A stretch of DNA of 64,000 nucleotides from assembly GCA_963931865.1 (NCBI GenBank), contig OZ007509.1:9671625-9735624 (forward strand), given 5' to 3'. The DNA is from Axinella damicornis. Taxonomy: Eukaryota > Porifera > Demospongiae > Axinellida > Axinellidae. A model generated the notes under the pieces. It saw only the letters and a list, made by a program, of their open reading frames with translations. It ran no database searches and was not told the origin of the DNA. This document shows positions 21,752 through 31,872 of this stretch, in pieces (the stretch's first letter is position 1; the number at the start of each line of letters is the position of its first letter). The position numbers and the translations under genes are program-made.

Positions 21752-21990
21752 CACACACACACACACACACACACAAGAACAAACACACATGAAAACACAA
21801 CACCCACACACTTACACACACACACACACACCACTCACACTTGCACACACACACACAGCATGCAAACACAGCCACACACACATGCACCCACATGCACACA
21901 CCCACGTGTGCACGCACACACATGCACACACGCCTACAAACGCACATGCACACACACACATATACACTCACCACACACACTCATACTGAA
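21752..21990. repeat. CA-rich microsatellite in the penultimate FBF1-like intron
   Basis: A long (CA)n tract is interrupted by tgc, ccc and acg variants. Open frames coding His/Thr or Cys/Val repeats are artefacts. Confidence 0.9.
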
Positions 21991-22008
21991 ACACGCACAT
22001 ACACATAT

Positions 22009-22062
22009 TAGCCTCGTACCCGGCACGCGAGAGAGCTCTCTCTTGCACCAGGTACGAGGCTA
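22009..22062. mobile_element. 54-bp palindromic MITE-like element
   Basis: The ends tagcctcgtaccc and ggtacgaggcta are inverted with a gagagagctctctc centre. It lies in the last FBF1-like intron. No 9-bp duplication is evident. Confidence 0.6.
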
Positions 22063-22950
22063 GCATGCACCAGTTGTGACTTCTTTATTATCTTTGCTAA
22101 CAGGACAGAGAAGATTTGGAAGAGGAGTGTAAATTTCTGGAATCACTGCAGAACAATACCGGAGTGTTCCTGGATGGATAACTTATTGTGGCAATACCTC
22201 AGCTCATCACTGGCAGCAACATAGTTGGTTGTGCAACACATCACTTTGTATTAATGCATGAAATGCAGAGAAATGAAGCTAATAGAACTACAGCTAGCTA
22301 GCCCCGCTCAGATCATGCAGGAACATTAGCACATACAGTGACTGTGATCAGCTAGTGTTTGTTTACTGTGAATACACTTGGAGTTCGAGTGTGACCCCGT
22401 GACATTTTCATCTGTCTATGTATATAGCCGTCTGTCCTGCTGAGCACACGGTGTACTGGATCAGTGTGCAGCATGTATACGAATGTGTGTGTCTGCTTTG
22501 CTTCACTCACATGTGGTGAATGGGTGGTTTGTGCTGATAAGGTCGCAGTTAATCTTTGGAGCCATGAATTCGGGGTGGTAGAGATGCTGACCCAAAATTC
22601 ATGACCCAAAGCTTCCACTCTGGTAATCACTACAACTTGAACTTGAAGAAGTTGAGTTTCTAGTGTAAGCATAAGCAGCTGCAGCTACTGGTATCTACAC
22701 TGCTACCGGTGGCCAGGTCACTGGTACTCTGAGTGACAATCAATACTCTCTGCCTCCGTACAATTTGAGGAGGAGAGGTAGTCTTTCCGATGCTCTTCAA
22801 TCTCTGAGTGCAGCTGGTCAAAGCATAGTGCACCCACAGATGGGGTGACACTCCCATTGACACTGTAGTCAGAGATGCGACCGGAGTCAAGAAGTTTTGA
22901 CCGTCATTTTTGCTGCTTGACCGCATCACAAACAGACACTTGACCGTTTG

Positions 22951-23037
22951 ACCATAGATAGTATAAACCGGTTACCGGTTTATAGTATCTATGGTTTGAC
23001 TATCGTATACTATCAGCTTGACCGCTGATAGTATACG
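22951..23037. repeat. Two adjacent palindromes (22951-22995, about 23001-23037)
   Basis: The first, accatagatagtataaaccg followed by its inverse, is almost perfect over 45 bp. The second pairs cgtatactatcagc with gctgatagtatacg. Both share the core atagtata. They could be a compound hairpin element. Confidence 0.65.
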
Positions 23038-23096
23038 GAAGAATGCGTAGCGACTCCACCCCTTCCTTAATATACGGGGTCAAGTCTGACTTAGCC

Positions 23097-23151
23097 TAGT
23101 CTCGTTCCCAGACCCACAATACGCGCGGAAGAGGGTCTGGGCACGAGACTA
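23097..23151. mobile_element. 55-bp miniature element with perfect 9-bp target duplication
   Basis: The ends tagtctcgttcccagaccc and gggtctgggcacgagacta are inverted. The flanks gacttagcc (23088-23096 and 23152-23160) are identical. Confidence 0.9.
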
Positions 23152-23574
23152 GACTTAGCCTCGTTACCAGGCTAGCTCCTCCCCTTGCGTGCGCCGACGA
23201 TCATCGCGCGCAAACGTACACGTAAATACACGGGGCCGAGACTAGGGCTAGGGGACAAATGGGGGAGGGCTATCTGCGAGTGTCACCACTTGTTCTTGGT
23301 CGTGTCGACGCGTTATTATTCGCTCTTTGCGCCTTGTGAAGAAAGTTTATATCCCAGAACCCATCCAAGATGGATCTAAGACGAGGATGAGCAAGGTAAA
23401 GATATTGTCAAGAATTGATTTGTTTTGGTGGGCTTTCAATAGAGTATGTATGGAAAATAGGTGCCTGTACATGTATGTAGGCCCTAGGGAGCTTCAGCAC
23501 TCAGAGGCTTCCCGCTGGCTAATGTGGTAGTAAAGTGTGACCCATACTGTTTCTGCTTACATGTATAATTTAGC

Positions 23575-23765
23575 TTGCATGGACCACTGTGTACCTTTGG
23601 TGCAAATTATGTCCACAAAACCACTTCTATGCTGTTCAAAAGTCAAATTCAGGGTTGGTGTCCAGACGATAGGGAGGTTTCCACACTGAACGCTGCTCTG
23701 ACAGGAATGAACGGAGGTCCGAAGGCAAATTTGAAGGAAGAAGAGCCCAAAAGTCTGAAATCAGG
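23575..23765 (+). other. Unassigned open, exon-like stretch
   Basis: An open frame (CPDDREVSTLNAALTGMNGG ... EEEPKSLKSG) ends at a gtatgc donor-like site at about 23766. It follows a duplicated possible 5' region (23306-23460). I do not recognise the product, and without RNA support this may be chance. A 35-bp palindrome (cttgttcccaggcc / ggcctgggaacgagacaag) follows at 23778-23815. Confidence 0.25.
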
Positions 23766-24154
23766 TATGCATGTAGACTTGTTCCCAGGCCCCGGGCCTG
23801 GGAACGAGACAAGTATGTGTGATATACATACATCCACCATGTTCAGAGAATTGCTGAAGTAATTCACTGAAGCGCTGTTAAGGGTGAGATGAGTCTCATT
23901 CCTAGACTAGTGTTTAGTGTTCCCAAGTGGAAATTTGTCAATTGGTAGGTGTGGTCAGAGTTGTGTATCTGCTTAGGACTGTGGGAGCAGTTTTGGGCCC
24001 AGCAACATACTTGCAAAGTATGTAACAGACGTGCTGGGACCACTTCAAAGTGGATAGCATATAAACTAGCAGAATGTATAACATTGTAAGGTGAGCCTGA
24101 GCGAGTGCATGCATATGCAGCATTCATTTGAATGTAACTCTGTCACACTGTGGA

Positions 24155-24914
24155 CAGACCCCCCTGAAAAGCGGTCCCCCCGGACTGTCCACGGCAGAAT
24201 AATCTGTCCCCCCGGACCAAATATCGCAGCCATACTTGGTCACCCTTGCTGTAGCCTCGTTCCCAGGCCGTTTTGGGAGGGAGAAACGGCCTGGCAACTT
24301 CCGCCAGTTCAAACTGTTTACGGACGTAACGTCACGGCAGTTGCATACCTCATTCAATCAGTGAAGTCCGCATGATACTTCCGATATTTTCACCGGCTGA
24401 GAACAGTCCTCTTTCCTGCTCGTGGAAGCAACTGTTTGCGCAGGTTCTGCGACGGAAGGCAAGCAGAAGACGAACGAACAAAAGTCGTCGTGCAGAGCAC
24501 CTACACTAGCGCGATCGAGCGATCAACTATTGCGATGAATGGGCCGTGACTGCGACCGTTCAACGCATGATGCAATTCGGTTTACTGTTGTCATGTGACA
24601 GTGAGCTGAAATCTGATTGGGACTCATCTCTCTGGCAGCGGAAGTAACAGTTTGAACTGGCGGAAGTTGCCAGGCCGTTTCTCCCTCCCAAAACCGGCCT
24701 GGGAACGAGGCTACCCTTGCTATAGATGGTCCCACCACATAGATGCATGATCTGTGACGAGCGCTCGGCGGGGTACATACAGGTAAGGTTGTCCAGCTTG
24801 GCTGTTCAAGTTGGGAAGAAATCAGGCCCTCCTTCCCCGTGAGTGATACTCCAATTATTCTGCCGTGGACAGTCTGGGGGGACCGCTTTTGGGGGGGACC
24901 AAATATAGTATGAC
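24155..24914. mobile_element. ggtcccccc-type inverted-repeat element interrupted by another element
   Basis: The outer arms are about 24155-24251 (aaaagcggtccccccggact, cacggcagaataat) and about 24714-24914 (attattctgccgtggacagt, ggaccgctttt). They are inverted copies of the same sequence also found in the centre of 17779-18790. The exact ends and target duplication are uncertain. The element at 24252-24713 has inserted into it. Confidence 0.6.
24252..24713. mobile_element. 462-bp inverted-repeat transposon nested in the ggtcccccc element
   Basis: The arms of about 68 bp (tagcctcgttcccaggccgt ... cagttcaaactg and the inverse) end in tagcctcg/cgaggcta. The flanks cccttgctg (24243-24251) and cccttgcta (24714-24722) are a 9-bp duplication with one mismatch. 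No coding region is recognised. Confidence 0.8.
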
Positions 24915-25849
24915 AACTCAACCTCAGGCTGTAGAATTGCAGCACAAGAACTGTATGGACAGTACATGATGATCTTGTATAGCTACATGCGGCACGAGCA
25001 GACAGTGAAAGCACTCGCTGTCTTCTTTCGCTATGCAGTAGCTCCCATGACTGTAGCCATTGAAGAGCAGAGGTCTACGAGTCAGTGACTTTAACACAGT
25101 GAGCAACCGTGCAGCCGCGAGTCGCGATCGGTGAACTTGTAGCTAGCTAGCTAGCTATATAGCTCAGTGAAGTCGCACTTTCACAGTCCAACTGTGTTAA
25201 CTGTCTAGTGAGATCTTAGTGTCCCCACACACCTCAGGGATTGAGGAAAACTGGTTACCAGATTGAGCAGGTACGAGGATCTTGTATATATGGAAGTAGT
25301 CTAGCCACTAGCCCTCTCCACCCGGCCTGCCACACGCACACATGGCAGCCAAGGTGGAGAGGGGCTAGCGGCTACACTGGGAATGCCTCAGCCAAATTCT
25401 AGTATTGAGTAGGTCTTGGGTTCAAATTAGAGCTGTACAGTACAGCTTACATAGCACCAATTAATCGGTCAGATATCAATTATGAGGAATCCAATAATCG
25501 ATTAGGGCTTGAAGCTTGACCCATGCACAGGGAATGACATGACATACTGCTCAATCTTCCGCTGCTCTGTCTGACTACTCGGGCTCGCTGTACACCACCT
25601 GATGGTACGATGACGAATGATTCTTAAGATCTGTTGTACCACGGCAGGAGCAACCACAGAGTTTCCATAATGTCTTGCTCCCAGCCATCAGCTTTCCTGT
25701 TCCAGCATCCTTTTTGTAGCCAATTTGCTTCCAAACTGCAGAAAATTAATTGGTGTTTGGAGATGGCTGATAATTACTGGAAGCTCAGTAGGGGCTTGCT
25801 TGATAGTAAATGATGAGAGAGAGAGAAATTAATGCACAGAAAAAATTCT

Positions 25850-25923
25850 GGGACCAGCTGGGATTCGAAGCCAAGACCTTCTGGATACTAGTCAGATGCT
25901 CATACCACTGAGCCACTGGGCCC
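25850..25923 (-). repeat. tRNA-Thr(AGT)-like unit, probable SINE head
   Basis: On the minus strand, gggcccagtggctcagtggt gives a good A box, the anticodon loop is CTAGTAT (AGT), and ggcttcgaatcccag gives a good B box. The acceptor stem pairs only partly (about five of seven) and the T stem has a mismatch. A T-rich and then CT-rich tail follows on the same strand, as in tRNA-derived SINEs. A real tRNA is less likely. Confidence 0.55.
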
Positions 25924-26540
25924 ACGGCAGAGGAGCAGCACACAAGCTACATATAGCAGCATTGTGTGGAGGCCTCAGCCGACTGATTCTCTCTCTCTCT
26001 CGGTGGCTGGACCGAATTGGGGTGTTTGTGCTTTGACAAACTATCTATCCCAATCGTGACACAAAGTCCGCAACTTGTGGAGTCCCCTGCGGATGGGGTT
26101 GCGGGCCTGGGTGGGTTGGCTATACAAGCACATTGCCTGAGCGGACACTCTCACTATCCACCACCACAGCCTCCGGCACAGTTACTTGAATTGATCAGCA
26201 TTTGTGGCAACTTGCTGATTCTTGGGTGTACGTTAATAATAGCAAGAAATTGGGGGGGGGGGGGGGGGGGGGGGGGACAACGTCTGTGTGCACATGGTAT
26301 AATGTAGCAGACTGTTCCACGTCTGCACTTGCATTTCAATATTCATAGCCGGATATTGGTCCAGCAGGAAGTACATACTTTAAGTATTGGTAACAGTCAC
26401 ACATGACTTGTGCATTCAGCACTAGCCAGCAGATCCGGGTGATCTGGCAGTTGGCTTTTACAGAAGCCCAGGGGAATGCATGGTGTGGGAAATGTGTGTG
26501 TAGGGGAGAGGGGGGAGCATGGTGTATGTTTTTAGGTGGG

Positions 26541-26542
26541 GA

Positions 26543-26605
<63 letters not shown>
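26541..26605. repeat. (GT)n microsatellite
   Basis: Near-perfect GT dinucleotide run ending in gcgcacac. The matching place in copy A (7605-7670) has a shorter, interrupted run. Confidence 0.95.
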
Positions 26606-26606
<1 letters not shown>

Positions 26607-27414
26607 ACACGTTGAATACTGCATAATGCAATTTGTGGTTGACAGCAGCTCTTAGTGCCAGCAAAACCAGAACACACATGCACTACTTCCAGATCTTGAG
26701 GCAACTGACAGCAGAGGCAACTCAGAGATCGGCCATCTTATCAGCAGCTGCTCCTACCGGTACCAGAGTAGTGACCGGGAGGATCCTGGACCTGGCATGG
26801 ACAATGAGGAAGGCCAGCGGCAAGTGGCCGAAATGCCACCAGAAGAGGTACAGAAACCACCTAGCTCAGGCTGTCCTAGTTTGCTCCAGTCTAAGGGAGA
26901 GCAAGAATCAGTTGGAGTTTGGCTGAGCTAGACCTTGAATTTGGTTCCCAGCTGGGTCCCAGGTTGGAATCCCAGCTGGATTCCTAGTTTGAATCCCAGC
27001 TGGGAGTGGCCTGGGAACTAGGCTAAGCTAGTTGGCCATTAGCCTCATTCCCAGGCCATAGGAGAAATGGCCTGGGAACGAGGCTATAGACTTCCTGGTC
27101 TACTTGGCTGTGTGCACAGCGGTGGGGCTGCCTTGATTAGTGGTTGCAGTTGTCCTGCTTCTGAGCATGATTGAAACCTGACAGGTGAATGTTGCCACAG
27201 AAGTGCGACTGTGATTTATGTAAGCTGTAGCCACCATTTCCAGCTCCACCGTGCAAACACACAAGGGGAAAGAGCTGGGAGATCTGGTCACATGTGGTGA
27301 CGCCAGGTAGACCATGGGTAGACACAAGGGGTCTTGCCCAACAAATCTCTTTCTTGTAATGCATTACACCGTGTGCATTTACTAGCCTGGAGAGCAGAGG
27401 TATAGATTGTGGTT

Positions 27415-27625
27415 GGTCCGAGTCCCGGGAGCCTCATTCTCAGGCTCTCCCGGGAGTCTTATCCCCAGGCTCTCCTGGGGACCTCGTCCCCAGGCTCTCC
27501 TGGGGACCTCGTCCCCAGACTCTCCCGGGAGTCTTGTCCCCAGGCTCTCCCTGGAGCCTCGTCCCCAGGCTCTCCCGGGAGTCTTGTCCCCAGGCTCTCC
27601 CAGGAGCCTCGTCCCCACGCTCTCC
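27415..27625. repeat. Minisatellite with ~30-bp units, copy B
   Basis: Same unit as 9105-9295 (ctcccgggagtcttgtcccc) with about one more repeat. Long open frames here on both strands are repeat artefacts. Confidence 0.85.
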
Positions 27626-27974
27626 AATCCCAACTGATCTGCCTGCCCCTTCTCTCTGACTCAATACGTGGAGCAGGGAGGAGGTTACCTATATTAGAGT
27701 ACACATTACATATCACATCATCATCTCCCACAGAACTCAGAGCTGCTGGGTTTGTTCACTGGCATGTCCCTCACTGGGGCTTCAGGAAAGAAGAGTACGC
27801 CCCCAGTCAAACAAGCTCAGCCAGTCGTACCAGTAAATCCAGTCCAGCCAGCTCCAAAGCAAAGGGTGAAGTTCAGGAGACTAGGATGTCAAGCGACTCA
27901 TTTGCTGCTCTTTTGGGCATGGTAAGGTGGAAGATCTGCTCGAGAACTGCACTAATGTACCATAATTATTTCTT

Positions 27975-28015
27975 TGACCCTCTCTCTCTCTCTCTCCCTC
28001 CCTCCCTCCCTCCCT

Positions 28016-28080
<65 letters not shown>

Positions 28081-28091
28081 CCTCCCTCCCT

Positions 28092-28150
<59 letters not shown>

Positions 28151-28160
28151 CCTCTCTCCC
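27975..28160. repeat. (CT)n / (CCCT)n low-complexity tract
   Basis: Alternating ctctct and ccctccct runs occupy the last tepsin-like intron of copy B; copy A has only a short pyrimidine tract there (9630-9660). Confidence 0.95.
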
Positions 28161-28204
28161 CAGGATCACTCTGTTGCTGATCAACAAGGAGGGGAGCCAC
28201 GTAA

Positions 28205-28370
28205 CGTGATGAGGTGTGGGTGTGGTATTGTACCCGGCAGTGCTCCCACACCTGCTCCCACATCCCTCAACAAACTCTTCAACCTCTCCATCAGTCATGG
28301 CCGGTTCCCTGAGAGCTGGAAAACATCTACAGTTGTCCCTATCCCTAAAAGTGCAAACCAGGTTATTTTT
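28205..28370 (+). pseudogene. Non-LTR reverse transcriptase fragment (plus strand)
   Basis: The plus strand reads LNKLFNLSISHGRFPESWKT then VVPIPKSANQ, the segment just before the RT fingers in LINE-type elements. It is cut off abruptly on both sides and joined to a truncated tepsin-like exon at 28200/28201. It is absent from copy A. Confidence 0.7.
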
Positions 28371-28639
28371 ACTTTCCTCCCAATGTATTTGTCCCCCAAG
28401 TTAGTAGGCATAATTCCTCATTACCTCTATTCTATCAACCCCTTGCACACACCAATGCCTTCAATCATCCTTTGTACCCAGCTCTGCATCTACATGGAAC
28501 CACTTACCGCATGAAACACTTACTGCACACTCCATTACCTCTTTTAAATCATTTGTATCACCTTTGTTCTTGTAATAGTAATATGTAACAGGGTGCACAC
28601 TCGCATTAGCACTGTTCGCTATTTTGTGCAACTATTGCA

Positions 28640-30262
28640 TTATTACAAATTATTGTAGGGAGAACAAAAAATGCCCGGGGAGCACTATTGCAATTGAAGA
28701 GCATCTCCTTGTCTTCATTAATAATTATTGGCAGGTGCTTACTCACTCTCCTGAGTATACCCAGATTCCTGCCAGCTTTCTTAGCCATGTACACTTAATA
28801 TGCTGCATGCTTCAAATTGAGTTTGTCATGAACACATCAAGGTACTTTGCAGTTTGTTCATTCCTAAGAGGCTGGTCGCCCATCATGCTCAATGTGTGGG
28901 TGCTCAAACTCACATTGCCTCTTCTCCCTCCCAGGAACATTGTGTGGGTTTTCAGTTTTCTTGAAACCACAATTGGTTTGCTGTTTGAAAGCCCACAGTC
29001 AGCTTCTGTCTCACCTCATCTCATGACAGTATAGAATGGTGTCATCCGCTTACTCACATAATTATGCATGTCATGATCTCAGCCGGTAGATTGTTCATGA
29101 ACACAATGAACTATAGGTGGCCAGAATTGAGCCCTGGGGGACTCCGCTGCTGATTGGCCTGAGGGAGGATCTTGCTTCACCAATTTATGCTGACACACTG
29201 CATATGATCATACAAGTACTGTATACTAGACCTTATTGAATTTGTCATGTACTGCATGTACTCTTCTCCCTCCCAGGAACATTGTGTGGGTTTTCAGTTT
29301 TCTTGAAACCACAATTGGTTTGCTGTTTGAAAGCCCACAGTCAGCTTCTGTCTTACCTCATCTCATGACAGTATAGAATGGTGTCATCCGCTTACTCACA
29401 TAATTATGCATGTCATGATCTCAGCCGGTAGATTGTTCATGAACACAATGAACTATAGGTGGCCAGAATTGAGCCCTGGGGGACTCCGCTGCTGATTGGC
29501 CTGAGGGAGGATCTTGCTTCGCCAATTTATGCTGACACACTGCATATGATCATACAAGTACTGTATACTAGACCTTATTGAATTTGTCATGTACTGCATG
29601 TACTGTAGTCAGTTTGTGCTGCATCATAACTATTATAATAAATATTATATAGTTGGGTATGCACTTGATTGCTATTGTATGCCCCATAGCTACTGTACAA
29701 ACTTTTATAGAACAAAAAAGTAACTCTGGAACCAGGCAAGTTCAGCACCATCCAGTTTTGACAGCAGCAGTTGGTGGTGTGTTGAGTCAAATGCTTTAGA
29801 CAGGTCTATGAACAAGGTGCCCACAATATCTATGAACACTCTCCAGTCAGTATTAGATCTTGTGTTGAGTGTCCAGGACAGAATCCAGATTGGGAGCTTG
29901 TCAGTAGCTGTGTTTGTGGAGCTGCCCACATACCAGTGGCAGTCGCTCCTGGAAACAGGTCAGATTTGAGTAACTACCATCCAATCTCCTATCTTGCCAG
30001 TAGTTGCTAAGGTATATTTGAAGGTGGGTGCAGTGTAGCCTCGGTCCCAGGCTCTCTCCTCACGTGCAGTGACCCTCAGTCTTCCAATCCTTGGGGGAAC
30101 ACACCATCTAGCTACCAAGCTCAGGTTGAATAGATACTGTAGCTTAAGCATCCACCAATTCCAGGTGCTGCAACATGGAGACACTTTGCTGTTTAAATTA
30201 TATCCCATCGAGACCATGTATGTACCAGTGGCCTTGTTCACATCGATGGATTGCAGCACCAA
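28640..30262 (-). pseudogene. Non-LTR reverse transcriptase fragment, copy B, with internal tandem duplication
   Basis: It matches 10380-11620 and shows KKAGRNLGILRRVSKHLP, GTLFIDLSKAFDSTHHQLLL and the same stop at YADD. A 342-bp segment is duplicated in tandem (about 28920-29261 and 29262-29603). Frames are broken throughout. Confidence 0.8.
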
Positions 30263-30527
30263 ATGCTACCTCTTTCTACATTTGCTGTAGCTCTGTTGCT
30301 CGACTGTCGTCGGTCTATAAGTGAACATGTTTGCGAGAGTCGAACACTTTCTGTTCGAAGGGATTGGCAGTGAAATGTCGACTCGTCGTTGCCCACGCAC
30401 TACTCAGCGAACCATAGTCTCTCGTTCCGAAGGGAGGTCTGGGAACGAGACTAAGCAAACCAGGGGCGCGCGCCTTGAGGGTGGCTTGGCAGTACGTACG
30501 TACGGGGTGGAGCTAAAGACTGCGGGC

Positions 30528-30608
30528 ATGCGCATCAGGGATCAGCTGCTGAGAAGCTTGGCTCATTTTCTGACAAAGTATCAGTGGCTCCTGGATACCT
30601 ATGTGATA
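30528..30608 (+). pseudogene. METTL25B: METTL25B exon 1, copy B (intact exon, rest of gene absent)
   Basis: A 27-codon open exon starting at ATG 30528 (MRIRDQLLRSLAHFLTKY, then ...LLDTYVI) ends in phase 0 before gtaagt. It corresponds to exon 1 at 11851-11913 but keeps the nine bases lost there. About 230 bp further on, homology to METTL25B intron 1 stops and the tandem array begins; exons 2-13 are not found downstream within the window. The start codon is the first ATG of the open frame; copy A has a shifted ATG context. Confidence 0.7.
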
Positions 30609-31677
30609 GTAAGTCAATGTAGGCGTATTATGTTTATTCACATTAACGTACGTGCAAGCTACATACTTGTGATCAGGAGATGGGATCAGAGGGAATATCC
30701 CTGGAATTTGGGGGTAGCCATAATCATACAAATGTGACAAGAAACGATTTTCATAAAAACATTGGAAGGTGGATTCAGAGCTATTCAGCACATCATTTGA
30801 ATGTTCCATTCATGGTGATCACAATGGTGCAAATCCCAGTCTCTGTATACCAAAAGAGAATGCTCCACCGCCATCGTGTATACGTACCCAGTGCTGGAGC
30901 CGGGGGATGCGCTATAAGAAGTCTGGTAGGCACTACAGCTGCATGGGAAGAGTAAGTAGAGAAGGACAATGTGAAATGTTGGCCTGAATTAAAAATCGAA
31001 TGCGAAACGCATAGAATATGCATAGGGAAAGGATAGCCACATGTCAACTCACACTGTCTCCAGGCTACGATGTTCCACTCCTACGTCTCCGGAGTAGAGA
31101 ATGCTCCACCGCCATCCTGTATACCAGTAGAGAATGCTCCACCGCCAACCTGTATACCAGAAGAGAATGCTCCACCGCCATCGTGTATACGTACCCAGTG
31201 CTGGAGCCGGGGGATGCGCTAAAAGAAGTCTGGTAGGCACTACAGCTGCATGGGAAGAGTAAGTAGAGAAGGACAATGTGAAATGTTGGCCTGAATTAAA
31301 AATCGAATGCGAAACGCATTGAATATGCATAGGGAAAGGATAGCCACATGTCAACTCCCACCGTCTCCAGGCTACGATGTTCCACTCCTACGTCCCCGGA
31401 GTAGAGAATGCTTCACCGCCATCCTGTATACCAGTAGAGAATGCTCCACTGCCATCCTGTATACCAGAAGAAAATGCTCCAGCGCCATCGTGTATACGTA
31501 CCCAATGATGGAGCCGGGGGATGCGCTATAAGAAGTCTGGTAGGCACTACAGCTGCATGGAAAGAGTAAGTAGAGAAGGACAATGTGAAATGTTGGCCTC
31601 AATTAAAAATCGAATGCGAAACGCTTTGAGTATGCATAGGGAGAGGTTAGCCACATGTCAACTCACACTGTCTCCAG

Positions 31678-31872
31678 GCTACGATGTTCCACTCCTACAT
31701 CTCCGGAGTAGAGAATGCTCCACCGCCATCCTGTATACCAGTTGAGAATGCTCCACCGCCATCCTGTATACCAGAAGAGAATGCTCCACCACCATCGTGT
31801 ATACGAACCCAGTGCTGGAGCCGGGGGATGCGCTATAAGAAGTCTGGTAGGTACTACAGCTGCGTGGGAAGA
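31678..31872 (+). other. Example of the 195-bp open exon-like module of the array
   Basis: It begins after tctccag at 31677 and ends before gtaagt at 31873, and all 65 codons are open. It holds five cysteines: one in each PPPSCI sub-repeat, one in TQCW and one in YSC. Length divisible by three and phase 0 at both ends mean that any number of these could be joined by splicing without a frame change. Whether it is transcribed cannot be told from the sequence. Confidence 0.6.

Larger units (their letters stand above)
17357..22181 (+). pseudogene. FBF1: FBF1-like gene, copy B, with preserved C-terminal exons
   Basis: Exons: 17357-17404 (RLTAVEESFQRREAR), the exon after the ccccag near 17489 to 17658, 21186-21296 (AAVVDLKNEHELDKQHLQSL...SHTR), 21699-21740 ([14 protein letters not shown]) and 22104-22181 (DREDLEEECKFLESLQNNTG, then stop TAA at 22179). 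The last two join in phase 0 and resemble the C-terminal end of Fas-binding factor 1, where a D-R-x-x-L-E-x-E-x-x-F-L-E-x-L pattern precedes the terminus. The exon at 17489 carries a 2-base and an 8-base insertion relative to copy A, so it is frameshifted. Exons equivalent to 4421-4560 and 5257-5372 are missing before 21699. The intron at 17659-21185 holds a 1012-bp transposon, a tRNA remnant and about 2.1 kb absent from copy A. Confidence 0.55.
25190..26692. other. Copy B of the FBF1-like/tepsin-like spacer with a 423-bp insertion
   Basis: Bases 25195-25760 match 5130-5840 (with the FBF1-like exon deleted except cagattgagcag before its donor) and 26185-26310 match 5850-5980. Bases 25762-26184 are absent from copy A and carry a tRNA-like unit on the minus strand. 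The first tepsin-like exon (6464-6598 in copy A) is missing here. A run of about 26 G lies at 26251-26276. Confidence 0.65.
26693..28200 (+). pseudogene. TEPSIN: Tepsin-like gene fragment, copy B (frameshifted, truncated)
   Basis: Exons equivalent to copy A: 26693-26847 (155 nt against 165), 27734-27921 (188 nt against 183) and 28164-28200 (only the first 37 bases of the fourth exon). The first has a 10-base deletion and the second a 5-base insertion (caaag duplicated), so both are out of frame. The motif LFTGMSLTG is still present. At 28200 the homology stops and reverse-transcriptase sequence begins. Splice signals are retained, but no product is expected. Confidence 0.6.

Noticed and set aside
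21627..21989. His/Thr-rich and Cys/Val-rich open frames
   Set aside because: They lie in a CA microsatellite inside an intron.
25850..25923. Functional tRNA-Thr gene
   Set aside because: The acceptor stem and T stem have mismatches and the unit sits in a copy-specific insertion with a repeat-like tail; a SINE is the better reading.
26251..26276. Poly-G run as a G-quadruplex regulatory site
   Set aside because: A homopolymer of about 26 G in duplicated non-coding DNA is more likely slippage; copy A has only short interrupted G runs.
27409..28209. 266-codon open frame on the plus strand
   Set aside because: It runs through a 30-bp minisatellite, crosses a tepsin-like exon in the wrong frame and ends in the CT tract; composition alone explains it.
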